From Streptomonospora litoralis (GTDB lineage: Bacteria; Actinomycetota; Actinomycetes; Streptosporangiales; Streptosporangiaceae): a stretch of DNA of 64,000 nucleotides. Shown here piece after piece: positions 55,330 to 63,195 of this stretch (position 1 is its first letter; every line of letters starts with the position of its first letter). Made by a program: the position numbers and the translations under genes. Below the pieces are notes generated by a model that was given only the letters and a program-made list of their open reading frames with translations, was not told where the DNA came from and did not search any database. The stretch covers positions 615,101-679,100 of the forward strand of contig NZ_CP036455.1 in assembly GCF_004323735.1 (NCBI RefSeq), in the 5' to 3' direction.

Positions 55330-56964
55330 ATGGGTCGGGTGAGCGCGCCCGCACGTCCTTCCCCGAACCGCGGCGGCGACCGCCCGCGTCGCGGCGACTC
55401 CGGCTCGGGCGGTGGCGGCTCCGGCGGCGGCCGCGGCAGGCGCGGCCCGGCCGGTTCGCGCGGGCCGACCGGGGGCGGACCGTCCTTCACCGGCGACCGG
55501 CCGCGCCCCCTCTACACCGCGGGCGGCCTGGCCGCGGCCTGGTCGGCCGGTATCGGTGTCGCCGTGCTGATGACCCTCACCGTCGCGGGCTGGGTGGCCG
55601 CGCCGCACGGCGCCTTCGGCGAGGACATCGGCGAGGTGCTGCGCACCGCCGTGCAGGCGTGGCTGGTCGGCCATCACGTCGGCTTCGGTATCCCCGGCGG
55701 CGACGTGGCGATGCTGCCGTTGGGCCTGGTCGTGCTGCCGGGTCTGCTGCTGTACCGGGCGGGCCGGTGGCTGGCGCGCAGTTGCGAACTGCCGCGGCTG
55801 CGCCATCTTTTCCGGGCCGCGCTGGCGATCGCCGGGCCCTACGCGGCCATCGCGGGAACCCTGGCACTGGTCGGCCAGACCGAGACGGTGCAACCCAGCA
55901 TGCTCCAGGCGTTGATCGCAGGTTTCAGCCTGGCCTTCGTCGCCGGCGGCGCAGGCGTGCTGTTCCAACTGCTGCGCGACAAGGGCATCGCCAAACGGCG
56001 GTTGCTGGAGCTGATGCCCGACCGCCCGCGCTCCCTGCTCGTGGGTACGCTCAGCGCGACCGGAACGCTGCTCGTGACGGGTGCGCTGCTGTTCTGTGTC
56101 GGACTGGTCGCCAACGGGGGCGAGGCCGTCTCCACCACCGGCGAACTCGCCCCCGGCCTGGTCGGCGGGGCCCTGCTGCTGCTCATCCAGTTGCTGTACG
56201 TCCCCAACGCCGTCGTCTTCGGACTGGCTTACGCGGTGGGGCCGGGATTCTCGGTGGGAGTCGGCACGATCGTCGCGCCGACGGGTGTCTCGGTAGGCGC
56301 CGTGCCGATGCTGCCCATGCTTGCGGCGCTCCCGGACAACGGCCCGGCACCGGTGCTGTCGCTGGCGGCGCTGGCCGTGCCGTTCGCGGCTGGAGGGCTG
56401 GGCGGCGTCCTGACGCAGCGGAGTGCTCCGGCTGTGGTCAACGAGGCGGCCCCCCTTTGGGGGTTCGTGTGCGGTGTGACCACCGGTCTGGCGTGCGCGG
56501 CCCTGTGCGTGGCGGCCGGTGGGCCGCTGGGTGCCGAACGGCTGGCCTCCGTGGGGCCCTCCGCCTGGCAGGTCGGCCTGATCACGGCACTGGAGGTCGG
56601 TCTGGCGGCCGCCATCGCCGCGTGGGTGGCGAACTGGCGTTACTACCGGCGGTTCCACGCAGCGGCCGGGCCCGCCCCCGCTGACGCGCCCGCGGGAGCC
56701 GACGAGGACGCGGCCGCAGCGCCCGGGCGCAAGCGGGACCGCCGCGCGGCCGTACCCGCCCGCGGCGACGGTGGAGGCCGCGGAGGTTACGAAGGTGCGC
56801 CGGTGCCGCCGCGCCGCCGGCGCCCGAGGCTGCCGAGCCTGCCCCGCCTTCCCCGGCCGCGGCTGCGCCGCCGAGCGGCGGAGGACGACGGCGAGGAGTT
56901 CTACGGCATCACCTACGAAGCCGACGAGGAGCCCGCGGCGGCCGACGACGGCGACCGGGAATGA
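55330..56964 (+). CDS. perM: PerM/DUF6350-type membrane protein
   Basis: 544 residues from ATG 55330 (GTG 55339 is equally possible). An Arg/Gly-rich cytoplasmic N-terminus (~1-60) precedes about ten membrane helices. Characteristic pieces are HVGFGIPGGDVAMLPLGLVVLPGLLLYR, LLYVPNAVVFGLAYAVGPGF and GVGTIVAPTGVSVGAVPMLPM. The C-terminal ~110 residues are basic and Pro-rich, ending in an acidic EDDGEEFYGITYEADEEP. The family is the actinobacterial cell-division-associated PerM. Its position after sucCD and before purN is conserved in actinomycetes, supporting the call. Confidence 0.85.
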   Translation: MGRVSAPARPSPNRGGDRPRRGDSGSGGGGSGGGRGRRGPAGSRGPTGGGPSFTGDRPRPLYTAGGLAAAWSAGIGVAVLMTLTVAGWVAAPHGAFGEDIGEVLRTAVQAWLVGHHVGFGIPGGDVAMLPLGLVVLPGLLLYRAGRWLARSCELPRLRHLFRAALAIAGPYAAIAGTLALVGQTETVQPSMLQALIAGFSLAFVAGGAGVLFQLLRDKGIAKRRLLELMPDRPRSLLVGTLSATGTLLVTGALLFCVGLVANGGEAVSTTGELAPGLVGGALLLLIQLLYVPNAVVFGLAYAVGPGFSVGVGTIVAPTGVSVGAVPMLPMLAALPDNGPAPVLSLAALAVPFAAGGLGGVLTQRSAPAVVNEAAPLWGFVCGVTTGLACAALCVAAGGPLGAERLASVGPSAWQVGLITALEVGLAAAIAAWVANWRYYRRFHAAAGPAPADAPAGADEDAAAAPGRKRDRRAAVPARGDGGGRGGYEGAPVPPRRRRPRLPSLPRLPRPRLRRRAAEDDGEEFYGITYEADEEPAAADDGDRE

Positions 56965-57045
56965 GGCAGCGCGCTGGTAGTGCTTCGTTACGTCCGTCGT
57001 CGGTGGCCGCGGCTGATTCCGGTGCGCGGTGGAGGCGGCTCTCCT

Positions 57046-57085
57046 CCGCTGGGCGGCCTTGCGGTCTGCCGGTCGGCGGGCGGCC
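57046..57085 (-). repeat. Dispersed repeat core, left inverted copy
   Basis: On the minus strand it reads CGACCGGCAGACCGCAAGGC then CGCCCAGCGG, matching CGGCAGACCGACAAGGCCGC of the 32-kb array. It is inverted relative to the copy at 57305. Confidence 0.7.
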
Positions 57086-57131
57086 GGTGAGGATCAGGCG
57101 CCTGTGTTGCCCTTTATGCCGGTTTTCCCGA

Positions 57132-57194
57132 CATCTATTGCGCGGAAATTGCCAAAAACCGGCCCTGGACGTGGTGATTTCCGCGCAATAGATG
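57132..57194. repeat. Long perfect hairpin, TCTATTGCG type
   Basis: The 18-base arm CATCTATTGCGCGGAAAT (57132-57149) is exactly reverse-complemented at 57177-57194 with 27 nt between; some pairs continue inward. It shares the outer TCTATYGCG with the hairpin at 31758 and has the same placement between inverted cores. Confidence 0.85.
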
Positions 57195-57304
57195 CTGACC
57201 GGCCCGGATCACCACGCGCCGCCCCCGCCCGACCCCAGCAGCGGGAAGCGCCCGCGCCGGCGGGAGGGACCGCCGCCGTTGCTGCCGTCTTTGCACTCAA
57301 GCAG

Positions 57305-57348
57305 CCCGCCACCCGCCCGGCGCCAAGGCCGCACAGCAGACCAGAGGC
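57305..57348 (+). repeat. Dispersed repeat core, right copy
   Basis: CCGCCACCCGCCCGGCGCCA then AGGCCGCACAGCAGACCAGA corresponds to the plus-strand core of the 32-kb array and most closely to its diverged fourth unit near 32882-32920. Confidence 0.7.
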
Positions 57349-57412
57349 GTTCCAGGCGGCACCGAGCCGACCGGCCGGCTGAGCGACCTGCTCAGACACC
57401 GGACTCACTCAT

Positions 57413-57829
57413 CTAACCCGCGGGAACGAAGAACCACAGTGCGCGCTCGGGAACGCCGCCGCCGGTGAGTGTCTGCCGCAGGGCGTCGTCGCACGTCTCC
57501 TGGGTGCTGTGCGTCAGCGCCTGCACCGAGCACTGCGCGTGCTGCTCGAAGGCCGGCCAGAACGCCGCGTAGACCGCGATCGTAATCCCGGACACCGCGA
57601 CCCCCGCCCAGCCCAGCGTCATGCTCAGGACCGCGCCCGGCGCGGAGGAGCTGTTGGCGCGGGCGGAGCGGCGCGCCCGGCGGCCCTGGAAGACGGCCAG
57701 CGCGGACAGGACGATGCCGTAGGGCTGGAGGACCAGCCCGGCCGCGGAGAGGAAGAGTCCCCACAGGCCGCCTCGTTCGACGGTGGGCTGCTGCCCGTCG
57801 CTGCGCGGCTGGGGCGGCTCATCGGTCAC
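57413..57829 (-). CDS. DUF4190-like small membrane protein
   Basis: 138 residues; GTG 57829 has GAGGAG 6 nt upstream. Two hydrophobic segments (GLFLSAAGLVLQPYGIVLSALAVFQG and VLSMTLGWAGVAVSGITIAVYAAFW) with RRARRSARA between match small DUF4190-type membrane proteins. A polar C-terminal part with two cysteines (HAQCSVQALTHSTQETCDDAL) probably lies outside and may form a disulfide. It is oriented against the flanking perM and purN genes, interrupting a conserved gene order. Function unknown. Confidence 0.75.
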   Translation of the reverse strand: MTDEPPQPRSDGQQPTVERGGLWGLFLSAAGLVLQPYGIVLSALAVFQGRRARRSARANSSSAPGAVLSMTLGWAGVAVSGITIAVYAAFWPAFEQHAQCSVQALTHSTQETCDDALRQTLTGGGVPERALWFFVPAG

Positions 57830-58136
57830 AAGGGCTCCTCGCGGACGGTGCCTGGCGGCTGGTGGTCGACACGTCGGGACCGGGCCCGGGTGCCAGGGGC
57901 GGCGCCGGAGCGGTCGCCGCGTGCATGCCCCGACGGGGTCCCGTGGAGTAGACGCTACCTGCCGAGATAGGCTTGCAGCGCGGGTGGGGGAGTCGCATGC
58001 CCACCGGCTGCTCTCACGCGGCTCGCGCACCTGCTCGCGGGCGCCCGCGTACCCGCAGGCCGCGCCCATCCGCCGTGCGCGGTGGGGCGGGGCCGGCGCG
58101 GGTCGCCGCACCGTTTTCCCGTGAGGAGGAATCACC
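57830..58136 (+). promoter_or_regulatory. Promoter region of purN-purH
   Basis: 307 bp between divergent genes. A -10-like TAGGCT lies at 57968-57973 without a good -35. The strong GAGGAGGA ribosome site at 58124-58130 serves purN. No palindromic PurR-type operator is evident. Confidence 0.4.
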
Positions 58137-58796
58137 CTGTCGGCGCGAGTTGTCGTTCTCATCTCCGGCGCGGGGAGCAACATGGCCGCCCTGCTCGACG
58201 CGGCGGCCGATCCCGGCTACGGCGCCTCCGTGGTGGCGGTGGGCGCCGACCGCCCCGGCGCGGGCGGTCTGGACTCGGCGCGGCAGGCCGGTGTCGAGAC
58301 CTTCACCGTGCCCTTCGCCGACTACAGCGATCGCGGTCAGTGGAACGCCGCGCTGAGCGACAGCCTCGCTGCCTACCGCCCCGACCTGGTCGTCTCGGCA
58401 GGGTTCATGCGCCTGCTCGGCGCCGAGGTGCTGGAGCGCCACACCGTGGTCAACATCCACCCGGCCCTGCTGCCCGCCTTCCCCGGCGCCCACGCGGTGC
58501 GCGACGCGCTGGCCTACGGCGTCAAGGTGACCGGAGCCACCGTGCACCTCGTCGACTCCGGTGTCGACACCGGGCCGGTCGTCGACCAGGTCGCCGTGCG
58601 TGTCGAGCCCGGCGACGACGCCGCCGCGCTGCACGAGCGCATCAAGGGCGTCGAGCGGCGCATGCTCGTCGACGTGGTGGGCCGCATGGCGCGGGAGGGC
58701 TGGAGCGTCCAGGACCGGCAGGTGCGGCTGGGCGCCTCCGGCAGTGAACCGTCCACGTCAACCCCAACCGAATACGTCGCGGAGGAGAACCCGTGA
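58137..58796 (+). CDS. purN: Phosphoribosylglycinamide formyltransferase, CTG start
   Basis: 219 residues. The usual N-terminus ([21 protein letters not shown]) is present but no ATG/GTG/TTG precedes it: the frame reads TGA GGA GGA ATC ACC CTG TCG. AGGAGGA lies 6 nt before CTG 58137, so CTG is the likely start; ATC is less likely. Starting at the ATG 58182 would delete the first strand and phosphate loop. The enzyme formylates GAR with 10-formyl-THF. Catalytic residues are in [12 protein letters not shown] (Asn, His) and DSGVDTGPV (Asp). The stop overlaps the purH start (GTGA). Confidence 0.92.
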   Translation: MSARVVVLISGAGSNMAALLDAAADPGYGASVVAVGADRPGAGGLDSARQAGVETFTVPFADYSDRGQWNAALSDSLAAYRPDLVVSAGFMRLLGAEVLERHTVVNIHPALLPAFPGAHAVRDALAYGVKVTGATVHLVDSGVDTGPVVDQVAVRVEPGDDAAALHERIKGVERRMLVDVVGRMAREGWSVQDRQVRLGASGSEPSTSTPTEYVAEENP

Positions 58797-60364
58797 GCCA
58801 GCAGCCCATTCGGCGCGCGTTGATCAGCGTCTACGACAAGACCGGACTGGAGGAGCTGGCCTACGGGCTGGCCGAAGCCGGGGTGGAGATCGTCTCCACC
58901 GGGTCCACGGCCGCCCGCCTCACCGAGGTCGACGTGCCCGTCACCGCGGTCGAGGACGTCACGGGCTTCCCCGAGGTCCTCGGCGGGCGGGTCAAGACGC
59001 TGCACCCGCGGGTGCACGCCGGGCTGCTGGCCGACCGCGCGGACGCCGGCCACCGGACCACCCTGGAGGAGTTGGGCATCGGCGGCTTCGACCTGCTGGT
59101 GTCCAACCTCTACCCGTTCCAGGAGACGGTGGCCGCCGGCGCCTCGCTCGGCGAGTGCATCGAAAAGATCGACATCGGCGGCCCGGCGATGATCCGCGCC
59201 GGCGCCAAGAACCACAGCTCGGTGGCGGTGGTGGTCGATCCGGCGGGCTATGACGAGGTCATCGAAGCCGTGCAGTCCGGCGGCTACGAGTTGGAGCAGC
59301 GCAAGCGCCTGGCGGCGCAGGCGTTCGCGCACACCGCCGCCTACGACGCGGCCGTCGCCACCTGGTTCGCGACCACCTACGCGCCCGACGAAGTCGCCGT
59401 TGAAACCGGCTGGCCCGACTTCTACGCCGAGACCGGCCACCGCACCGCGACCCTGCGCTACGGCGAGAACCCGCACCAGCGGGCGGCGCTCTACCGCGGC
59501 GGCGGCGACGCCGCGGGCCCCGGCCTGGCCGGTGCCGAGCAGCTGCACGGCAAGGAGATGTCCTACAACAACTACGTCGACGCCGACTCGGCGCTCCGTG
59601 CGGCTTTCGACTTCGCCGAGCCGTGCGCCGCGGTGATCAAGCACGCCAATCCCTGCGGCATCGCGGTGGGCGCCGACATCGCCGAGGCGCACCGCAAGGC
59701 CCACGCCTGCGACCCGCTGTCGGCCTTCGGCGGGGTCATCGCCACCAACCGCCCGGTCAGTGTGGCGCTGGCCGAGCAGGTGGCCGAGATCTTCACCGAG
59801 GTGCTGGTGGCGCCGGAGTACGAGGCCGGGGCCGTCGAGATCCTTACCCGCAAGAAGAACATCCGGCTGCTGGTGGTGTCTCCGCCCGACCGCGCCGCCC
59901 GTTCCGAGGAGCGCGCGATCAGCGGCGGCACGCTGCTGCAGTCGGCCGACATGGTCGACGCGCCCGGCGACGTCCCGTCCGCCTGGCAGTTGGTCGCGGG
60001 GCCGGCCGCCGACGAGGCGCTGCTGGCGGATCTGGCGTTCGCCTGGCGTGCGGTGCGCGCCGTCAAGTCCAACGCGATCCTGCTGGCCGCCGACCGCGCG
60101 ACCGTGGGTGTCGGTATGGGGCAGGTCAACCGGGTCGACGCGGCGCAGTTGGCGGTGACGCGGGCGGGCGACCGGGTTAGCGGCTCGGTGGGGGCCAGCG
60201 ACGCGTTCTTCCCCTTCCCCGACGGGCTGGAGGTGCTGACCCGGGCCGGGGTGCGGGCCGTGGTCCAGCCGGGCGGGTCGGTGCGCGACGAGGCCGTGGT
60301 GGCGGCCGCCGAGGAGGCGGGCATCACCATGTACGCCACGGGGACCCGCCACTTCTACCACTGA
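58793..60364 (+). CDS. purH: Bifunctional AICAR transformylase/IMP cyclohydrolase
   Basis: 523 residues, GTG 58793 overlapping purN by 4 nt. The N-terminal MGS-like cyclohydrolase domain holds [44 protein letters not shown] and [19 protein letters not shown]. The C-terminal transformylase has [29 protein letters not shown] and the catalytic [11 protein letters not shown]. It ends [20 protein letters not shown] ... TGTRHFYH, the normal terminus. It performs the last two steps to IMP. folD follows after 53 bp and supplies its formyl donor. Confidence 0.98.
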   Translation: MSQQPIRRALISVYDKTGLEELAYGLAEAGVEIVSTGSTAARLTEVDVPVTAVEDVTGFPEVLGGRVKTLHPRVHAGLLADRADAGHRTTLEELGIGGFDLLVSNLYPFQETVAAGASLGECIEKIDIGGPAMIRAGAKNHSSVAVVVDPAGYDEVIEAVQSGGYELEQRKRLAAQAFAHTAAYDAAVATWFATTYAPDEVAVETGWPDFYAETGHRTATLRYGENPHQRAALYRGGGDAAGPGLAGAEQLHGKEMSYNNYVDADSALRAAFDFAEPCAAVIKHANPCGIAVGADIAEAHRKAHACDPLSAFGGVIATNRPVSVALAEQVAEIFTEVLVAPEYEAGAVEILTRKKNIRLLVVSPPDRAARSEERAISGGTLLQSADMVDAPGDVPSAWQLVAGPAADEALLADLAFAWRAVRAVKSNAILLAADRATVGVGMGQVNRVDAAQLAVTRAGDRVSGSVGASDAFFPFPDGLEVLTRAGVRAVVQPGGSVRDEAVVAAAEEAGITMYATGTRHFYH

Positions 60365-60417
60365 CCGAGCATGCCCTCGCAGGAGTCGCACGAGCCCAGG
60401 GAAGGGACGAGAGGCAG

Positions 60418-61269
60418 ATGAGCGCACAGATTCTCGACGGGAAGGCCACGGCCGCGGCGATCCGCGCGGAGCTGGTGGACCGGGTGGCCGCCCTGCGCGC
60501 CAAGGGTGTGACGCCCGGTCTGGGAACGGTCCTGGTCGGCGACGACCCGGGCAGCCACTCCTATGTGGCGGGCAAGCACCGCGACTGCGCCGAGGTGGGC
60601 ATCGAGAGCATCCGCCGCGACCTGCCCGCCACCGCGACCCAGGAGCAGGTCGAGGGCGTGGTGGCCGACCTCAACGCCGACCCCGCGTGCACCGGCTACA
60701 TCGTGCAGTTGCCTTTGCCGCGCGGCCTGGACGAGAACCGCGTGCTGGGCCTGATCGACCCGGACAAGGACGCCGACGGCCTCCAGCCGGTGAATCTGGG
60801 CAAGCTCGTGCTGATGGAGCAGGCGCCGCTGCCGTGCACGCCGCGGGGCATCGTGGAGCTGCTGACCCGCTACGGTGTGCCGCTCAAGGGCGCCGAGGTC
60901 GTGGTGGTGGGCCGCGGCGTCACGGTGGGCCGCCCGCTGGGGCTGCTGCTCACCCGCCGCAGCGAGAACGCAACGGTGACGCTGTGCCACACCGGCACGC
61001 GCGACCTGGCCGAGCACACCCGCCGCGCCGACATCGTGGTGGCCGGTGCCGGGGTGCCGGGCCTGATCACCGAGGACATGGTGAAGCCGGGGGCGGCCGT
61101 GCTGGACGTCGGCGTGACCCGCACCGACGAAGGGCTGCGCGGCGACGTGGCGATGGACGTGCGCGAGGCTGCGGGCCACGTAGCGCCCAATCCCGGCGGG
61201 GTGGGGCCCATGACGCGGGCGATGCTGCTGGTCAACGTGGTGGAGGCCGCCGAGCGCCTGGTCGGCTGA
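60418..61269 (+). CDS. folD: Methylenetetrahydrofolate dehydrogenase/cyclohydrolase
   Basis: 283 residues, ATG 60418. It makes 10-formyl-THF, used by PurN and PurH just upstream. Visible: [23 protein letters not shown] with the catalytic Lys, [33 protein letters not shown], the NADP-binding [18 protein letters not shown], and [19 protein letters not shown]. Full length for the family. A hairpin follows after the stop. Confidence 0.97.
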   Translation: MSAQILDGKATAAAIRAELVDRVAALRAKGVTPGLGTVLVGDDPGSHSYVAGKHRDCAEVGIESIRRDLPATATQEQVEGVVADLNADPACTGYIVQLPLPRGLDENRVLGLIDPDKDADGLQPVNLGKLVLMEQAPLPCTPRGIVELLTRYGVPLKGAEVVVVGRGVTVGRPLGLLLTRRSENATVTLCHTGTRDLAEHTRRADIVVAGAGVPGLITEDMVKPGAAVLDVGVTRTDEGLRGDVAMDVREAAGHVAPNPGGVGPMTRAMLLVNVVEAAERLVG

Positions 61270-61294
61270 GGCGCAGCCGCCGACCGTGCGAAGC

Positions 61295-61340
61295 GCAGTG
61301 CGCCGACCGCGGCGCACGGGCACCGCGGCCGGCGCACTGC
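61295..61340 (+). terminator. Hairpin after folD
   Basis: GCAGTGCGCCG (61295-61305) pairs perfectly with CGGCGCACTGC (61330-61340); the 24-nt loop can itself pair partly. There is no T-tract. It separates folD from the convergent FHA gene. Confidence 0.5.
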
Positions 61341-61451
61341 CGTGCCGTCGCGGCGCGAAAGGGGCGTCCCGCCGATGGCACGGCATCGTCCCCGAGGGGC
61401 CCCTCGGATCGCGATCCGCGTGTGCGGTGCGGTCGGCAGGCCCCTCGCGAC

Positions 61452-62057
61452 TCAGCTCGCCTTGCGTTCTCGATCGAGCGCCGGCATCGGGCGGACCAGC
61501 CCGAGCGCGACGACTTCGTTTGCGAGGCGGGTGCGGCGGTTGGCCCCCTCGGGGACCCGGAACTTCTGGTAGAGGCGGAGGAGGTGCTGCTTGACGGCTG
61601 CTTCTGTCACGACCAGGTCCTCGGCGATTTCGCGGGCGGTCGCGGGGGAGACGAAGGCTTCATCGGAGAGAGCGGGGCGGCAGAGCGACGTGAGGACGTC
61701 GAGCTCCCTCCTGGTCAGTTCGGGTGCGGTTCCCCTGCGCAGCTCGACGTCAGGGTTGAGTTCCTCCCGGGGCAGGCCCCCGATCTTGCAGCGCGCACTG
61801 CCGAAGCTGAGGACGTCTCCTTCTTCGAGAACCCTGCGCGCTATCGGACGGCCATTGACCCTTGTGCCGTTTCGGGAGAGGCCGAGGTCGACGACGTAGA
61901 CGTAGGGGCCGCGGCGCACCAGCTCGGCGTGGAGTTGTGACACGCTCGGGTCGCTGAGGCGGATGTCGGCCCCCTCTCCGCGTCCGACTGTGGTGACCTC
62001 GGAATTCAACGACTGAACGTCCCCGCTCTCCTCGACCCGCATATAGGGCCCGTCCAC
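61452..62057 (-). CDS. FHA-domain protein with C-terminal winged-helix-like region
   Basis: 201 residues; GTG 62057 with GGGAGGAAG 4 nt upstream. The FHA phosphothreonine-binding domain (~12-95) is complete: EVTTVGRGEGADIRLSDPSVSQLHAEL, then GLSRNGTRVNGRPI. The C-terminal half (LTRRELDVLTSLCRPALSDE, TAREIAEDLVVTEAAVKQHL, LYQKFRVPEGANRRTRLANEV) looks like a DNA-binding winged or LuxR-like helix-turn-helix. This suggests a regulator whose partner or activity depends on Ser/Thr kinase phosphorylation. No kinase gene is adjacent. It sits inside an otherwise conserved folD-DUF3017-icd order. Confidence 0.85.
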   Translation of the reverse strand: MDGPYMRVEESGDVQSLNSEVTTVGRGEGADIRLSDPSVSQLHAELVRRGPYVYVVDLGLSRNGTRVNGRPIARRVLEEGDVLSFGSARCKIGGLPREELNPDVELRRGTAPELTRRELDVLTSLCRPALSDEAFVSPATAREIAEDLVVTEAAVKQHLLRLYQKFRVPEGANRRTRLANEVVALGLVRPMPALDRERKAS

Positions 62058-62545
62058 GGTTCTTCCTCCCAGTGTGGGGCGCGGCCGATGAGGGAGTGCA
62101 CGGCGGTGCGGGGACGGGTGCCTTGCCGTTTGGCCGTGTCGATCGGTCGTAACTGGTTGAGTGGGGTTCATAGGGGGGCAGTCCTCGCTCACCGTGGCAC
62201 TCATCTTCTCAGTGGTTACCCGGGCGCTGTCGGTTCTACGCTCTTACTCAGGAGTTAGACAGCTATCTCGGGAGGTTTACGCCGTTGTCCGGATATCGGA
62301 CTCAGGGGAATCCGGGTGCGGTTGGGGCCGAATCGGTGATTCGGTGCACACGGTGATGGCTGCCGTCACTACACTGATCGGGTCCTCGGCCGACGGCGCG
62401 GTCGGCGCGCCGGCTCGGCCTGCGCGCACCGGCCGGAGCCCTTCGGCGGCCTCCGCGGTTTCGGATGCCGTCGGCCGGTTCGTGCCAGGACGGTTCCCGC
62501 GCCGGAGCGCTCCGGCCGGCAGCGTGCGCTAGCTTGGAGTGGACG
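62058..62545. other. Divergent promoter region between the FHA and DUF3017 genes
   Basis: 488 bp, AT-richer than the window average around 62200-62310. A 15-bp dyad GTCCGGATATCGGAC (62287-62301; arms GTCCG/CGGAC) is a candidate operator. TAGCTT at 62531-62536 could be a -10 for the DUF3017 gene. No coding potential is convincing. Confidence 0.45.
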
Positions 62546-62926
62546 GTGAGCCAGAACACGGTGGAGGAAGCGGTAGCAGCCGAATCGCGCCGACCCGACG
62601 ACGAGCCAGAGCCCGACTCCGCTCCCGGGGAGCAGGAGCCCGGTGTCGGCGACGAGGCCCCCGGGTGGCTTTCACAGGTGCCCTATTTCCTTGTGCTGTC
62701 CACCATGTCGGCCGGGATCGTGATCGTCGCGGCGGCGCATTTCAAGCGCGGGCCGGCGCTGATCGCCGGTTCGCTGCTGCTGGCCGCGGTCTTCCGCACC
62801 GTGCTGCCTCCGCACAAGATCGGAATGCTCGCGGTGCGCAGGAGATGGCTCGACGTCATCACGTTCACCGGACTGGCCGTGCTGCTCATCGTGCTCGCAT
62901 GGGTAGCGCCGCAACTGTCCCAGTAG
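62546..62926 (+). CDS. DUF3017-family membrane protein
   Basis: 126 residues; GTG 62546 with GGAG upstream. A ~45-residue acidic N-terminus (RRPDDEPEPDSAPGEQEPG) precedes three hydrophobic segments: VPYFLVLSTMSAGIVIVAAA, ALIAGSLLLAAVFRTVLP and VITFTGLAVLLIVLAWVAP. The spacer HKIGMLAVRRRWLD is typical of DUF3017 proteins, which lie between folD and the mdh/icd region in many actinomycetes. Function unknown. Confidence 0.88.
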   Translation: MSQNTVEEAVAAESRRPDDEPEPDSAPGEQEPGVGDEAPGWLSQVPYFLVLSTMSAGIVIVAAAHFKRGPALIAGSLLLAAVFRTVLPPHKIGMLAVRRRWLDVITFTGLAVLLIVLAWVAPQLSQ

Positions 62927-62938
62927 GCGTCTAATAAG

Positions 62939-62950
62939 CTTGATATCGAG
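62939..62950. promoter_or_regulatory. TTGATATCGA-type dyad upstream of icd
   Basis: CTTGATATCGAG matches its reverse complement at 10 of 12 positions and lies in an AT-rich island just after the DUF3017 gene, ~245 bp before icd. It is a candidate operator or promoter element; I cannot name the regulator. Confidence 0.35.
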
Positions 62951-63195
62951 ATACTGCAGACGTTCGATCGACGAAGCCGCCGCCCGCTGAGCACCGGTGG
63001 GGACGACCGCCACCGGATCCCGGCCGCGGCGCGTCCGGCGGCTCTGCGGCGAGCTCATGAGGCGTGTCGCGGACACACCGGCCTCCCCGCGGCGCAGCGC
63101 GGCCACCGCCGCGTCCGCCGTGGTGCGACCGGTATGCCCCGGCGCCGCCTCCAGCCACATGACGGCTAGCCGAAACGAAGGGACAGCCACCAGCC

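Larger units (their letters stand above)
56965..57412. other. Gene-free repeat element between perM and the DUF4190-like gene
   Basis: 448 bp holding the second composite repeat: a minus-strand core (57046-57085), a perfect hairpin (57132-57194) and a plus-strand core (57305-57348). No gene, promoter or other terminator is seen. Confidence 0.75.

Noticed and set aside
62935-62960. Vector polylinker contamination (HindIII, EcoRV and PstI sites in a row)
   Set aside because: The order resembles a cloning polylinker but the bases between sites differ, no vector sequence flanks it, and the surrounding genes are in normal chromosomal order.
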